Below, in pieces: positions 1 to 6,445 of a DNA stretch of 21,084 nucleotides. The stretch is from DATLBA01 sp035527275 (lineage in GTDB: Bacteria > Planctomycetota > Phycisphaerae > FEN-1346): contig DATLBA010000144.1 of the NCBI GenBank assembly GCA_035527275.1, positions 1 to 21,084 on the forward strand, written 5' to 3'. The position numbers and the translations under genes were made by a program. The number at the start of each line of letters is the position of its first letter. The first letter of the stretch is position 1. The notes under the pieces are model-generated. The model ran no database searches. It saw only the letters and a program-made list of their open reading frames with translations, and had not been told where the DNA came from.

Positions 1-214
1 CAAATACCTGATCATCGCGGACCTTGACCCCAGCGTCTCGCCGCATACCCTCCGCCACTCGTTCGCCACTCACATGCTCGAACGCGGGGCGGACCTGCGG
101 GCCGTCCAGGAACTCCTGGGCCACCGCAGCCTCTCGACCACCCAAATCTACACGCACGTCACCGCCGGGCGACTCAAGGAAATCTACGAGTCGGCCCATC
201 CGCGGGCCAACTAG
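1..214 (+). CDS. xerC: Tyrosine recombinase XerC, C-terminal fragment (runs off the left edge)
   Basis: Only the last 70 codons are in the window, read from base 2 to the TAG at 212-214. The fragment holds the C-terminal part of the integrase catalytic domain: SPHTLRHSFATH (second catalytic His and Arg), LLGH (third His) and the Tyr nucleophile in TTQIYTHV. The tail LKEIYESAHPRAN resembles the XerC ending (VYDAAHPRA-like) more than the XerD ending (HHPRA-like). A separate full-length recombinase at 12648-13547 has the XerD-type ending, so the two probably form the XerC/XerD pair that resolves chromosome dimers at dif. A phage or integron integrase is possible, because the N-terminal half is not visible. 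The reading frame is intact to its stop and is followed by a convergent toxin-antitoxin operon. Confidence 0.85.
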   Translation, partial: KYLIIADLDPSVSPHTLRHSFATHMLERGADLRAVQELLGHRSLSTTQIYTHVTAGRLKEIYESAHPRAN

Positions 215-278
215 ACCGGCGGCCTCGTTCCGGAAACGAAGGAGCAGTAACCGCCATTCGCGACTGAGGGCGCAAACG

Positions 279-1190
279 CTACTCGGTCCACGGCCCGCCT
301 TTGGGCCAGGTTGGTGGGCTACCATCTTGGCGCGCAGCCTCCAAAACGGGCAGCAAAAACGCGCGCAGGTGTGTGACAACCGGGCCCAACGCGGGCGCGT
401 CGCCGGCGAGTCCGTGGCGTTCAAGGAAGCCGCGCCACTGGGCGGTGGTATGTGCGTTCGCGGCGAACTCGTTTGTGAGAGGGACCGGCGCGTCGGAAGG
501 AATGTCCGTGCGCCTCCGCGAGAACGTCGCCCGCACCGCTTCGGTCAGAATCTGGCCGTCAAACTCGAACTGTCGCGAGATCGTCCAAAGGTCGTACAGA
601 TCTCTTATACGGCTGAACACGGGGCCGAAGCGGACTATCGTCTCCAGTTTCTCTGCGACAACGGTCTCAGGCGGATAGACCCGCACTTGCGGGGCCGGCA
701 GGTCGCCCAACAGCGTCGGATAGGTCTGCTCCGACGGCTCGGGGGTGACCGCGTCGCCGTACCCAACGTCCAGTTGCACCGATATCCTGGCATTGCCAAG
801 CCGAGCGGTTATGCGAACGTGCAGCCCAGGATACTCCTGATTGCCGCGGATCTCCTCCACGCGGACCGAGTCTGAGTCAAACGCCAGGCCATCTGGGGAC
901 ACCTTGGTTTTGCAAACCGCGCGCACCACATCCGCCAGCCCTGCCTCTGAAGGACTGCCCGACGCAAGCAGATCGAGGTCGCGGGTGGGTCGGTAGGTCT
1001 CGCCCCGCCAAACGGCAAACAACGCGGCGCCCTTAACGACGAACTGCTTGGCGTGCCAGCTCTTGGAGAGCCGGTAGAGAAAGCGCTCGATCCCGTACCG
1101 CGTTAGGATCAGGTTGAAGTCTTCGTTGTGTTCCCGGCTGCGGTTGAGCAGGCGCTGCCGAACCGAGGCGGCGAGGTCTTCGGGGCTCAC
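279..1190 (-). CDS. abiEii: AbiEii/AbiGii-type nucleotidyltransferase toxin (type IV toxin-antitoxin)
   Basis: A 303-residue protein of the AbiEii family, DNA-polymerase-beta-like nucleotidyltransferases that act as toxins and in phage abortive infection; relatives modify tRNA or nucleotides. Visible motifs: FVVKGAALFAVW (about residues 50-61) leading into RPTRDLDLLA with the metal-binding pair Asp71/Asp73, a third candidate Asp141 in VQLDVGYGD, and the family block YPPETVVAEKLE (172-183) followed by SRIRDLYDLW. The C-terminal half is helical and less conserved. The start is GTG at 1190-1188. It overlaps the stop of the upstream antitoxin gene in a GTGA arrangement, so translation is very likely coupled. 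The catalytic residues all look intact, so the toxin is probably functional. The function is assigned from family knowledge. Confidence 0.9.
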   Translation of the reverse strand: MSPEDLAASVRQRLLNRSREHNEDFNLILTRYGIERFLYRLSKSWHAKQFVVKGAALFAVWRGETYRPTRDLDLLASGSPSEAGLADVVRAVCKTKVSPDGLAFDSDSVRVEEIRGNQEYPGLHVRITARLGNARISVQLDVGYGDAVTPEPSEQTYPTLLGDLPAPQVRVYPPETVVAEKLETIVRFGPVFSRIRDLYDLWTISRQFEFDGQILTEAVRATFSRRRTDIPSDAPVPLTNEFAANAHTTAQWRGFLERHGLAGDAPALGPVVTHLRAFLLPVLEAARQDGSPPTWPKGGPWTE

Positions 1191-1795
1191 GTCAGCGACT
1201 CCAGGTAAGGGCGCATGACGTTGGTCATCCGGCAGATCTTCGCATAGCGCCAGAGGTCATCCATCGTGGCCCGTCGCTGGCGCCAGCAGTCGCGAAGCGC
1301 CTCGAGCGCGACATCCAGTCCGATCTTGCTACGGTACTTGAAACAGTCGACAACGGTCTTGGCGGGGCTGTAGACCTTCACAGTCACGCCTTCTATTGTA
1401 TGCTTGTCAATCCCCGCCATCAGAGCCTTGCCTGAGGACCTAACTATGCGCAACCTTGGGTAACTGACACGTGGCACCTCCGCCTTGTGATCGATTGTCA
1501 GCCAGACCTCTTGCGGGTTCTGCGTGCCGATGTCGTGGAATCGCAGTGCGCTAAGAAGACAAATCACTCCGCGCGGAATAGACTGCGCGGCTAGGGCGAG
1601 CGTGTGTTGCGATGAGAGATCCGCACGAGCGAGAACATATAGCCCACGTGCAACGCGCACGAGAAGTCCCTTGGCGCACAGGCGTCGCAGGCATTCTCGA
1701 TGGATGCCGCGCGCTTTGAGGTCGCGCGGGCGCAGCACGCTCTTGCGGCGAACCATTTCCACAACCACATCGCTTGCCGAACGCTTTCTCGCCAT
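1187..1795 (-). CDS. abiEi: AbiEi-type antitoxin / transcriptional autoregulator
   Basis: A 202-residue protein with the layout of AbiEi antitoxins. The N-terminal winged helix-turn-helix is at about residues 8-55 (VLRPRDLKARGIHRECLRRLCAKGLLVRVARGLYVL), followed by the AbiEi C-terminal domain with ALAAQSIPRGVICLLSAL and the family segment VKVYSPAKTVVDCFKYRSKIG. In characterised AbiE systems this protein neutralises the toxin without stable binding (type IV) and represses its own promoter by binding inverted repeats. Here a 16-bp inverted repeat lies directly upstream. The start is ATG at 1795-1793. The Shine-Dalgarno is weak (GGGA about 8 nt upstream), and the toxin start codon overlaps this stop codon. 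The gene order antitoxin then toxin is standard for abiE. Confidence 0.9.
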   Translation of the reverse strand: MARKRSASDVVVEMVRRKSVLRPRDLKARGIHRECLRRLCAKGLLVRVARGLYVLARADLSSQHTLALAAQSIPRGVICLLSALRFHDIGTQNPQEVWLTIDHKAEVPRVSYPRLRIVRSSGKALMAGIDKHTIEGVTVKVYSPAKTVVDCFKYRSKIGLDVALEALRDCWRQRRATMDDLWRYAKICRMTNVMRPYLESLT

Positions 1796-1796
1796 G

Positions 1797-1840
1797 TGTC
1801 ATTTTCCCGGCAGTTGCACACTTTTGCCGGGATTTTGACA
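1797..1840. promoter_or_regulatory. Inverted repeat, probable AbiEi operator
   Basis: The arms are 1797-1812 and 1825-1840, separated by 12 nt. They match at 13 of 16 positions: TGTCA and the outer T plus CCCGGCA are identical, and only the central three bases (TTT versus AAA) differ. The right arm contains the predicted -10 box of the abiE promoter, and the left arm ends at the abiEi start codon. This is the position expected for an autorepressor site. Binding by AbiEi is inferred. Confidence 0.65.
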
Positions 1841-1860
1841 CGGCACCGCGCGCAAGTCAA
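1832..1860 (-). promoter_or_regulatory. Sigma70-type promoter of the abiE operon
   Basis: On the minus strand TTGACT (1860-1855) is followed after exactly 17 nt by CAAAAT (1837-1832). This gives a 5/6 match at -35 and a 4/6 match at -10. Transcription would begin near 1825, leaving a leader of about 30 nt. The -10 lies inside the inverted repeat. Confidence 0.6.
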
Positions 1861-2079
1861 GAGCATTTGCAGGCGATTGCCTCCTTGGAGCACGTGCGCC
1901 GTTCTTGCCTACGAGCGGCCCCCTCGTGGCGTACATGGTAGTGTCCTCGCCGCTATTCTTAGCCCTAGCAGGCTTCGCGGCGACGCTGGTCATGGTAGTG
2001 CTGGTGCTGATGGTGGTGGTGCTGCTCGTCGCGGCGAAGGCGGCGGCGTCACTCATCACCAAAGGAAAAAGGTCCTCAT

Positions 2080-2093
2080 TTGACCTGAGTCAA
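2080..2093. promoter_or_regulatory. CRP/FNR-family palindrome TTGACctgaGTCAA
   Basis: A perfect 5-bp dyad with a 4-bp centre. It fits the TTGAC-N4-GTCAA class recognised by members of the CRP/FNR family (HcpR- and DNR-like regulators). The centre at 2086.5 lies about 38-41 bp upstream of the start site predicted from the -10 TATGAT (2113-2118). That is the placement of a class II activator site, and no good -35 sits at the usual spacing. The regulator is inferred, not seen in this window. Confidence 0.55.
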
Positions 2094-2112
2094 GGACTCC
2101 CCGGCGGTGGTA

Positions 2113-2118
2113 TATGAT
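2113..2118 (+). promoter_or_regulatory. -10 element TATGAT of an activator-dependent promoter
   Basis: TATGAT within GGTATATGATGG. The only TTGAC-like sequence upstream is 27 bp away and forms part of the palindrome, so transcription would depend on the activator. The predicted start near 2125 leaves a leader of about 39 nt before the micro-ORF. Confidence 0.5.
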
Positions 2119-2163
2119 GGCAACGGAAGCGGACAGGAACCGGTGCCAATACGGAGGACAGAA

Positions 2164-2349
2164 ATGAGCCGGTCCAAGACCGTGAAGCGCAAGGTCGTCA
2201 AGATCGGCGAGCGGCTGTGCAACGAGTGCGGGGCATATGTCACACCGTCCGCCGGGGGGCCATCGAAATCACCTGAACCAAGGCCCCCATCCCCCGTGAA
2301 AACTTGTGCCCCGCGCGTTTTCCTTGACGGGCTCCCGCCGGGTCCCTAG
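2164..2349 (+). CDS. Small basic Cys-x2-Cys protein, possibly truncated or frameshifted
   Basis: The ATG at 2164 has a strong Shine-Dalgarno (GGAGG, 6 nt spacing), which is the best argument for a gene. The open frame encodes 61 residues. The first 30 or so look protein-like: a Lys/Arg-rich start, then ERLCNECGAYV with one half of a zinc-ribbon knuckle. From residue about 32 onward the frame is Pro/Ser-rich and runs into the promoter of the next gene, which suggests it is not the natural end. A GGGGGG run lies at 2254-2259. One extra G there would give a 37-codon frame ending ...GGAIEIT with a TGA at 2274-2276, inside the following hairpin. No function can be assigned. It lies downstream of an FNR-type promoter. 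Confidence 0.45.
   Translation: MSRSKTVKRKVVKIGERLCNECGAYVTPSAGGPSKSPEPRPPSPVKTCAPRVFLDGLPPGP
2255..2288 (+). other. Inverted repeat GGGGGCC / GGCCCCC (possible hairpin)
   Basis: Perfect 7-bp arms at 2255-2261 and 2282-2288 with a 20-nt loop. No T tract follows, so it is at best a weak or Rho-assisted terminator of the micro-ORF transcript. Confidence 0.35.
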
Positions 2350-2352
2350 GTT
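2324..2352 (+). promoter_or_regulatory. Promoter of the cyclotransferase gene, predicted leaderless
   Basis: TTGACG (2324-2329), a 17-nt spacer, then TAGGTT (2347-2352; 3/6 match). The first base of the start codon (2359) lies 7 nt after the -10, which is where transcription should begin. There is no Shine-Dalgarno before this ATG. Confidence 0.45.
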
Positions 2353-2358
2353 GCCCGC

Positions 2359-2838
2359 ATGCCCGGCGCTTCGAATCGGAATCCTGAGGTCATCCATTTC
2401 GCGTATGGCGCCAACCTGAGCCGCGACCACATGAAGTTGTGGTGCCCGGATTCGCAGCCGCTCGTGCCGGCGGCGCTTCCGAACTACCGGCTGGCGTTCC
2501 GCTTCTGGGCGGACATTGTGACCTCGCCGGGCGACGAAGTGCCCGGGGCCCTTTACGCGATTGACGGCCGGGACCTGACGGCCCTCGACGAGTACGAGGA
2601 CTGCCCGGACCTGTACGGCCGCACTCACCTGACGGTCCGGACCGAGGCGGGGCCGGTCGAGGCGCTCATCTATCAGATGCGTCCCGGCTACGCCTTTGCC
2701 CCGCCGGCGCCGGATTACCTGAACCTCATCAAGCAGGGTTACGAGGACTGGGGCCTCGACCCGAACCTCTTGCCCGGAACTCAACCAATTGACATGGAAG
2801 GGAGACCACATGGAATCCCGCAAACTTGGCCGCAGTGA
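2359..2838 (+). CDS. Gamma-glutamylcyclotransferase-like protein
   Basis: A 159-residue protein of the GGCT/AIG2-like (BtrG) fold. The substrate-loop motif FAYGANLS is at residues 14-21, and the family acidic motif LDEYE places the probable catalytic Glu at residue 80. GALYAID and a late segment, PDYLNLIKQGYEDWGLD, are typical of this family. Members cyclise gamma-glutamyl groups to 5-oxoproline; the true substrate here is unknown. The protein is presumably cytosolic, with no signal peptide. The ATG at 2359 has no ribosome binding site, and the promoter position suggests a leaderless mRNA. The 3' end overlaps the next gene by 29 nt, so the two are probably co-transcribed. Confidence 0.8.
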   Translation: MPGASNRNPEVIHFAYGANLSRDHMKLWCPDSQPLVPAALPNYRLAFRFWADIVTSPGDEVPGALYAIDGRDLTALDEYEDCPDLYGRTHLTVRTEAGPVEALIYQMRPGYAFAPPAPDYLNLIKQGYEDWGLDPNLLPGTQPIDMEGRPHGIPQTWPQ

Positions 2839-3802
2839 CGTTGAGGTGTCCGTCGTGACACTGGGGGCCTGGGCCATCGGCGGATGGATGTGGGGCGGCA
2901 CGGACGACGAAGCGGCCATTGCCGGCATCCGCAAGGCGGTGGACCTCGGCATGACGAGCATCGACACCGCTCCCGTGTACGGATTCGGCCACAGCGAGCG
3001 AATCGTCGGCCAAGCCGTGAAGGGGCACCGCAACGAAATCCAGCTCCTCACCAAGTTCGGCCTTCGCTGGGACATCGAGCAGGGCACTAACCCCTTCCAT
3101 TCGACGCTGCCTGACGGGACGCCGGTTACGGTTTGCAAGTACGCCGGCAGGAAAAGCGTCATCGAGGAGTGCGAGCGGAGCCTGAAGCGACTCGGCACGG
3201 ATCACATCGACCTGTACCAGCACCACTGGCCCGATCCGGCCACGCCGATTGAGGAAACGATGGAAGCGCTCGACAGGCTGCTCAAGCAGGGCAAAATCCT
3301 GGCGGCCGGCGTCTCGAACTACAGCCCCGAGCAGATGGCCGAAGCGCAACGGGTCGTGCCGCTGGCGTCCAGCCAGCCCCCCTACAGCATGATTCGCCGC
3401 GACATCGAGGACGATGTCCTTCCCTATTGCCGCGAGCATGGCATCGCCGTTTTAGTTTACAGCCCCCTCCAGGGTGGCATCCTCACGGGCAAGGTCACGA
3501 TGGACCGGGAGTTCCCGGAAACGGACCTGCGGCACAATAACCCCTATTACACGAAAGAGAACCGGCGACGGGTGCTGGACTTCCTGGAGGAGATTCGGCC
3601 CATCGCTGAGGCGCACGAGGCGACGCTCGCGCAGGCGGTCATCAATTGGACGATCCATCGGCCGGGCGTTACCGCCTCGCTGGTCGGCGTCCGAAACCCG
3701 AAGCAGGCCGAAGAAAACGCCGGCGCGGTCGCGTTCGAATTGACCGAAGAGGAAACCAGACACATCGACGACCTGCTCGGGAATCTCCAACTGGAATTGT
3801 GA
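2810..3802 (+). CDS. Aldo/keto reductase
   Basis: A 330-residue NADPH-dependent oxidoreductase of the aldo/keto reductase superfamily, a (beta/alpha)8 barrel. The catalytic tetrad is visible: Asp52 and Tyr57 in SIDTAPVYG, Lys82 in LLTKFG, and His139 in DLYQHHWPD. The cofactor-binding half includes GVSNYS, YSPLQGGILTGK and the C-terminal GVRNPKQAEENAGA. Length and motifs are those of the YajO/Tas-like bacterial subgroup; the substrate cannot be named. The ATG at 2810 is chosen because AAGGGAG lies 5 nt upstream. An in-frame ATG at 2789 has no ribosome binding site. The gene overlaps the upstream cyclotransferase and lies 69 bp before a small membrane-protein gene. Confidence 0.92.
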   Translation: MESRKLGRSDVEVSVVTLGAWAIGGWMWGGTDDEAAIAGIRKAVDLGMTSIDTAPVYGFGHSERIVGQAVKGHRNEIQLLTKFGLRWDIEQGTNPFHSTLPDGTPVTVCKYAGRKSVIEECERSLKRLGTDHIDLYQHHWPDPATPIEETMEALDRLLKQGKILAAGVSNYSPEQMAEAQRVVPLASSQPPYSMIRRDIEDDVLPYCREHGIAVLVYSPLQGGILTGKVTMDREFPETDLRHNNPYYTKENRRRVLDFLEEIRPIAEAHEATLAQAVINWTIHRPGVTASLVGVRNPKQAEENAGAVAFELTEEETRHIDDLLGNLQLEL

Positions 3803-3871
3803 TGGCGGCTGGAGACGCTCCCGGGCCGCAGGTGTCTCTTGTAACTGCATTTCCGCCAGGGAGGGACCGTC

Positions 3872-4207
3872 ATGGATTACGTCATCATTTGGCTGATCAA
3901 CAGTGTTTTTCTCTGGGTCCTGCTCCTCATTGCCATGCTGATTACGCGGAAGGTGGGCGATATCAGTTTTCCTCCCTTGAGGGAGCTCCTGTGGAAAGCC
4001 GCGATGGTGTCGCTCGTCACAGAGGCCGTGCTGATGGCGCTGGTGCCGATCATGTGGTTGGGTGGGCCCCTGGTGGCTTTCGGGGTTTTCGCGTTGCTCA
4101 TGATGAAGTTGTTCGAGATGGAGTTTTGGCAGGCTTCCGTGATCGCTTTGGCCACTCTGTTCGTTTACGTTGCGGCAATATTCGCGCTGCACGGGGCGCT
4201 GGGTTGA
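3872..4207 (+). CDS. Small integral membrane protein of unknown function
   Basis: A 111-residue protein that I do not recognise. It is almost entirely hydrophobic, with about four membrane segments: near residues 3-24, 41-60, 62-80 and 86-108. A short polar loop (RKVGDISFPPLREL) follows the first helix. The ATG at 3872 is preceded by a good GGGAGGG ribosome binding site, which supports a real gene. It lies 69 bp downstream of the aldo/keto reductase in the same direction and may be the last gene of that transcript. The PEP carboxykinase gene converges on it with a 40-bp gap that contains no obvious terminator hairpin. Confidence 0.7.
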   Translation: MDYVIIWLINSVFLWVLLLIAMLITRKVGDISFPPLRELLWKAAMVSLVTEAVLMALVPIMWLGGPLVAFGVFALLMMKLFEMEFWQASVIALATLFVYVAAIFALHGALG

Positions 4208-4247
4208 GCCTCCTGCCATTCGCTCTTGCGCCCTGCCTTGCGCCGCG

Positions 4248-6119
4248 CTACAACTCAAGCGGCGAGACGGAGTCGCCTTTGGCGGCTTGAAGGGCAAGGA
4301 GGCGCTCGCGCTGGGCGGCGAGCGTCTCGAACAGAACGTCCGGCACTTCCTGGGCGTCGTCGCGGTAAATGCTTGAGATTCGCTCGATCTTCGCAAGGGT
4401 TTCCGGAATCCGAATCGTGAACTGCTCCACGTACGCGTCACGCGTGTAACTCTTCCCCAGCAGTTCGCGGAACAGGCGCTTGAGGTCCTCGTAAAGGGGA
4501 ATGAGGCCGGTCGGCGCCCTGGCCGCCTCGACGTCGCCGTGGACGCGCAACTCCATCCACTTGACCCACACGTGCTTGTCGCGCATGCCGCAGAGATAAC
4601 CGGCGTCTTTCCCTTTGAGGAAGTAGTTGACGGCAAAGACCGTCGGCACGCGCTCGAGGTTCCGCGCGAACTCCAGGTGGTTCCGGATGTACTTGCCGAA
4701 CGGGATGGCCAGGAAGTCCAGGTTGCTCATCAAGTTGAAGGTGCGGACACCCTCGGCGCCGAGCGTGGCGGCAGTGGTTTCGCTTTCCAGGGCCGCGCCC
4801 ATCGTGACGACGCCATGCGCCCAATCGAAACTCTGCTGGACAGGGACGCTGGTGTCGCTGTCGCGCCCACCGTAGATGATGGCGCGGACAGGCACGCCCG
4901 CGGGATCGTCGGCCTGGGGGTCGCGGTTCGGCAGGGCCTCCAGCGCCACCGTGTAGCGGGCGTTTTTGTGCGATGGCTGGATCTCGTTGCCCTCCAGATC
5001 GATCTTCCCCTCGTACCAGTCGCCGGAATGGTTGCGGCCCCGACTCGGGGTCGGCTGGCCCATGCCGAGCCAGTAGGGCCGCCCGTTCTTGACGAGGACG
5101 TTTGAAAAGATGACTTCGCCCGGCCGCGTCAGCACCTCGTGAATGACGGGGTCGTCCTCGGGGTTGACGTCGCGGATGATGCCGAAGACACCCGATTCGA
5201 CGTTGGCGGCCCGGGCCTCGCCGTCGATGGCCCGCAGGTAGGCGATGTCGTCGCCGACGATTCGTTCGCCGGGCAGCATGGCGGTCGATGTCTTCCCGCA
5301 GGCGCTCGGAAACGCCCCGGTGAAATACGTCTTCCGGCCTTTCGGGCCGCGCACGCCCATGATGAACATGTGTTCGGCAAGCCAGCCTTCGCGGTCGGCC
5401 TTGCGGATGGCCAGGCGAAGGGCCAGTTTCTTCAGGCCGATGGTGTTCCCCCCGTACTGCGTGTTGACGCTATAGACCATGTCCTCGGTGATGTCGATAT
5501 AGACGCGCCGCTTGTCCACGTCGGCGCTGACGCCGTTCTCGAGCCGGCCCGCCGAGTGGAGGAAGCGGAAGAAGTCGCCCCGGCCCCCGCTCCGCTTAAA
5601 CTCTTCGTAGCCCGGCCGGTAAAGCAGATCTTCACTGTGTGCGACGTAGGCCGAGTCGGTAATCTGAACGCAGGGAATGCTGAACGGCGAGTTCGTCGGC
5701 CCGAGACAGAAAAAGCGCACGTACGCCTGTTTGCCCTTCATTGCACCGGACAAGAAACCTCGGATTTCCTTTAGCCCCCTTGCGCGATCAATCGTGTTGA
5801 GCCGCGAACCGAGCGTCGTCCCTTTCGCCAACAGGTAGCGCGTCGCCTTTTTGTCGCGCGCCTGATCGTAGTACCCGTCGAAATGAACGGTGTGACCTTC
5901 AACGGCCAAAGGCGTTTCCTCGTTCGTTTCGACGGCGCGCCGGCGGATGTATGCGACGTCGGCTTCGTCGTCCGAGCAAACCTTTACGGAATCCGGTCGG
6001 CAAAGAATCACGGCGTCCGCGATGAAGGCGTTCAGCTTCGGGTTCGCCATCGCTTCGAGTTTCGCCAGGCTGTCCTGGTCGAACTTGTTTGCCGGCGCGC
6101 TCGTGTGTTTCTCGTCCAT
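4248..6119 (-). CDS. pckG: Phosphoenolpyruvate carboxykinase (GTP-type)
   Basis: A 623-residue enzyme that interconverts oxaloacetate + GTP and PEP + CO2 + GDP. Key elements are visible: the substrate-loop region LGPTNSPFSIPCVQITDS, YGGNTIGLKK with the metal-site lysines (about 230-231), His250 in LAEHMF, the P-loop FPSACGKTSTAM with the reactive Cys near 274, and GDDIAYLR with the metal-binding Asp. The segment YWLGMGQPTPSRGRNHSGDWYEGK and the ending of the nucleotide site (AVNYFLKG instead of the usual VNWFRK) resemble the archaeal (Thermococcus-like) branch rather than the animal/actinobacterial one; this comparison is from memory. The start is ATG at 6119 because GGAGG lies 5 nt upstream. 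The frame stays open to 6170 without such a site. With the malate dehydrogenase at 13643, it points to a gluconeogenic or PEP-carboxylating C4 node. Confidence 0.95.
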   Translation of the reverse strand: MDEKHTSAPANKFDQDSLAKLEAMANPKLNAFIADAVILCRPDSVKVCSDDEADVAYIRRRAVETNEETPLAVEGHTVHFDGYYDQARDKKATRYLLAKGTTLGSRLNTIDRARGLKEIRGFLSGAMKGKQAYVRFFCLGPTNSPFSIPCVQITDSAYVAHSEDLLYRPGYEEFKRSGGRGDFFRFLHSAGRLENGVSADVDKRRVYIDITEDMVYSVNTQYGGNTIGLKKLALRLAIRKADREGWLAEHMFIMGVRGPKGRKTYFTGAFPSACGKTSTAMLPGERIVGDDIAYLRAIDGEARAANVESGVFGIIRDVNPEDDPVIHEVLTRPGEVIFSNVLVKNGRPYWLGMGQPTPSRGRNHSGDWYEGKIDLEGNEIQPSHKNARYTVALEALPNRDPQADDPAGVPVRAIIYGGRDSDTSVPVQQSFDWAHGVVTMGAALESETTAATLGAEGVRTFNLMSNLDFLAIPFGKYIRNHLEFARNLERVPTVFAVNYFLKGKDAGYLCGMRDKHVWVKWMELRVHGDVEAARAPTGLIPLYEDLKRLFRELLGKSYTRDAYVEQFTIRIPETLAKIERISSIYRDDAQEVPDVLFETLAAQRERLLALQAAKGDSVSPLEL

Positions 6120-6222
6120 CCGTGCCTCCGCCTTCTTCGCCGCCTCGTCTGTTTCAGCGCTGCCGCGCAAGGACGCCGCCGCGTGCCCGTCGGAACATCC
6201 CGTTGGTCCCCAGTGAATTGCG

Positions 6223-6239
6223 GCCCGGCAAGGCCGGGC
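6223..6239 (-). other. Short GC hairpin in the PEPCK leader
   Basis: GCCCGGC and GCCGGGC form a perfect 7-bp stem around a 3-nt loop. It lies about 105-120 nt upstream of the start codon, just inside the predicted transcript. A 5'-end stabilising stem or protein site is possible; nothing more can be said. Confidence 0.4.
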
Positions 6240-6252
6240 GTTCAGGGGCAGC

Positions 6253-6282
6253 AGTATAGGGGGCCAGTGCCTCGGGTGTCAA
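6253..6282 (-). promoter_or_regulatory. Sigma70-type promoter of PEPCK
   Basis: On the minus strand a perfect TTGACA (6282-6277) is followed after 18 nt by TATACT (6258-6253). The predicted start is near 6246, which gives a 5' leader of about 127 nt before the ATG at 6119. Confidence 0.7.
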
Positions 6283-6445
6283 TGCTTCGGGTCCTCCGGC
6301 GCGGCATGGCCTGCCGGTTCGGCCTCCGGGGCCCCGCAGCATACAAGGACATGGGGACCGGACGGGGACCGTCCACAAGACCTTGCTGCTGCTTGAACTA
6401 GAGGTTCCGGGCCGGCGGAGGCCTTCGGCGGTGCCGCTCGCGGGT
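6283..6445. other. Intergenic region upstream of PEPCK
   Basis: The gene-free interval between the PEPCK start (6119) and the lysine-rich ORF (6535) is about 415 bp. It holds the PEPCK leader and promoter and the terminator at 6446-6485. The remaining part (6283-6445) shows no credible ORF or structure. Confidence 0.5.

Larger units (their letters stand above)
1861..2163. other. Divergent intergenic region between abiE and the micro-ORF at 2164
   Basis: About 300 bp with no convincing gene apart from the regulatory sites listed separately. A hydrophobic open frame (ATG at 1935, stop at 2117) reads as one or two membrane helices. It has no ribosome binding site and runs through the promoter elements at 2080-2118. 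The segment 1991-2040 is a low-complexity GTG/CTG-rich stretch, and ATGGTAGTG occurs twice, at about 1935 and 1992. Confidence 0.5.

Noticed and set aside
24..875. Long plus-strand open frame opposite abiEii
   Set aside because: Arg/Pro-rich shadow of the AbiEii gene and of the xerC end in another frame; no family motifs.
1935..2117. Hydrophobic ORF reading as a one- or two-helix membrane peptide
   Set aside because: It has no ribosome binding site, a GTG/CTG low-complexity core, and a 3' end that runs through the FNR-type palindrome and -10 element.
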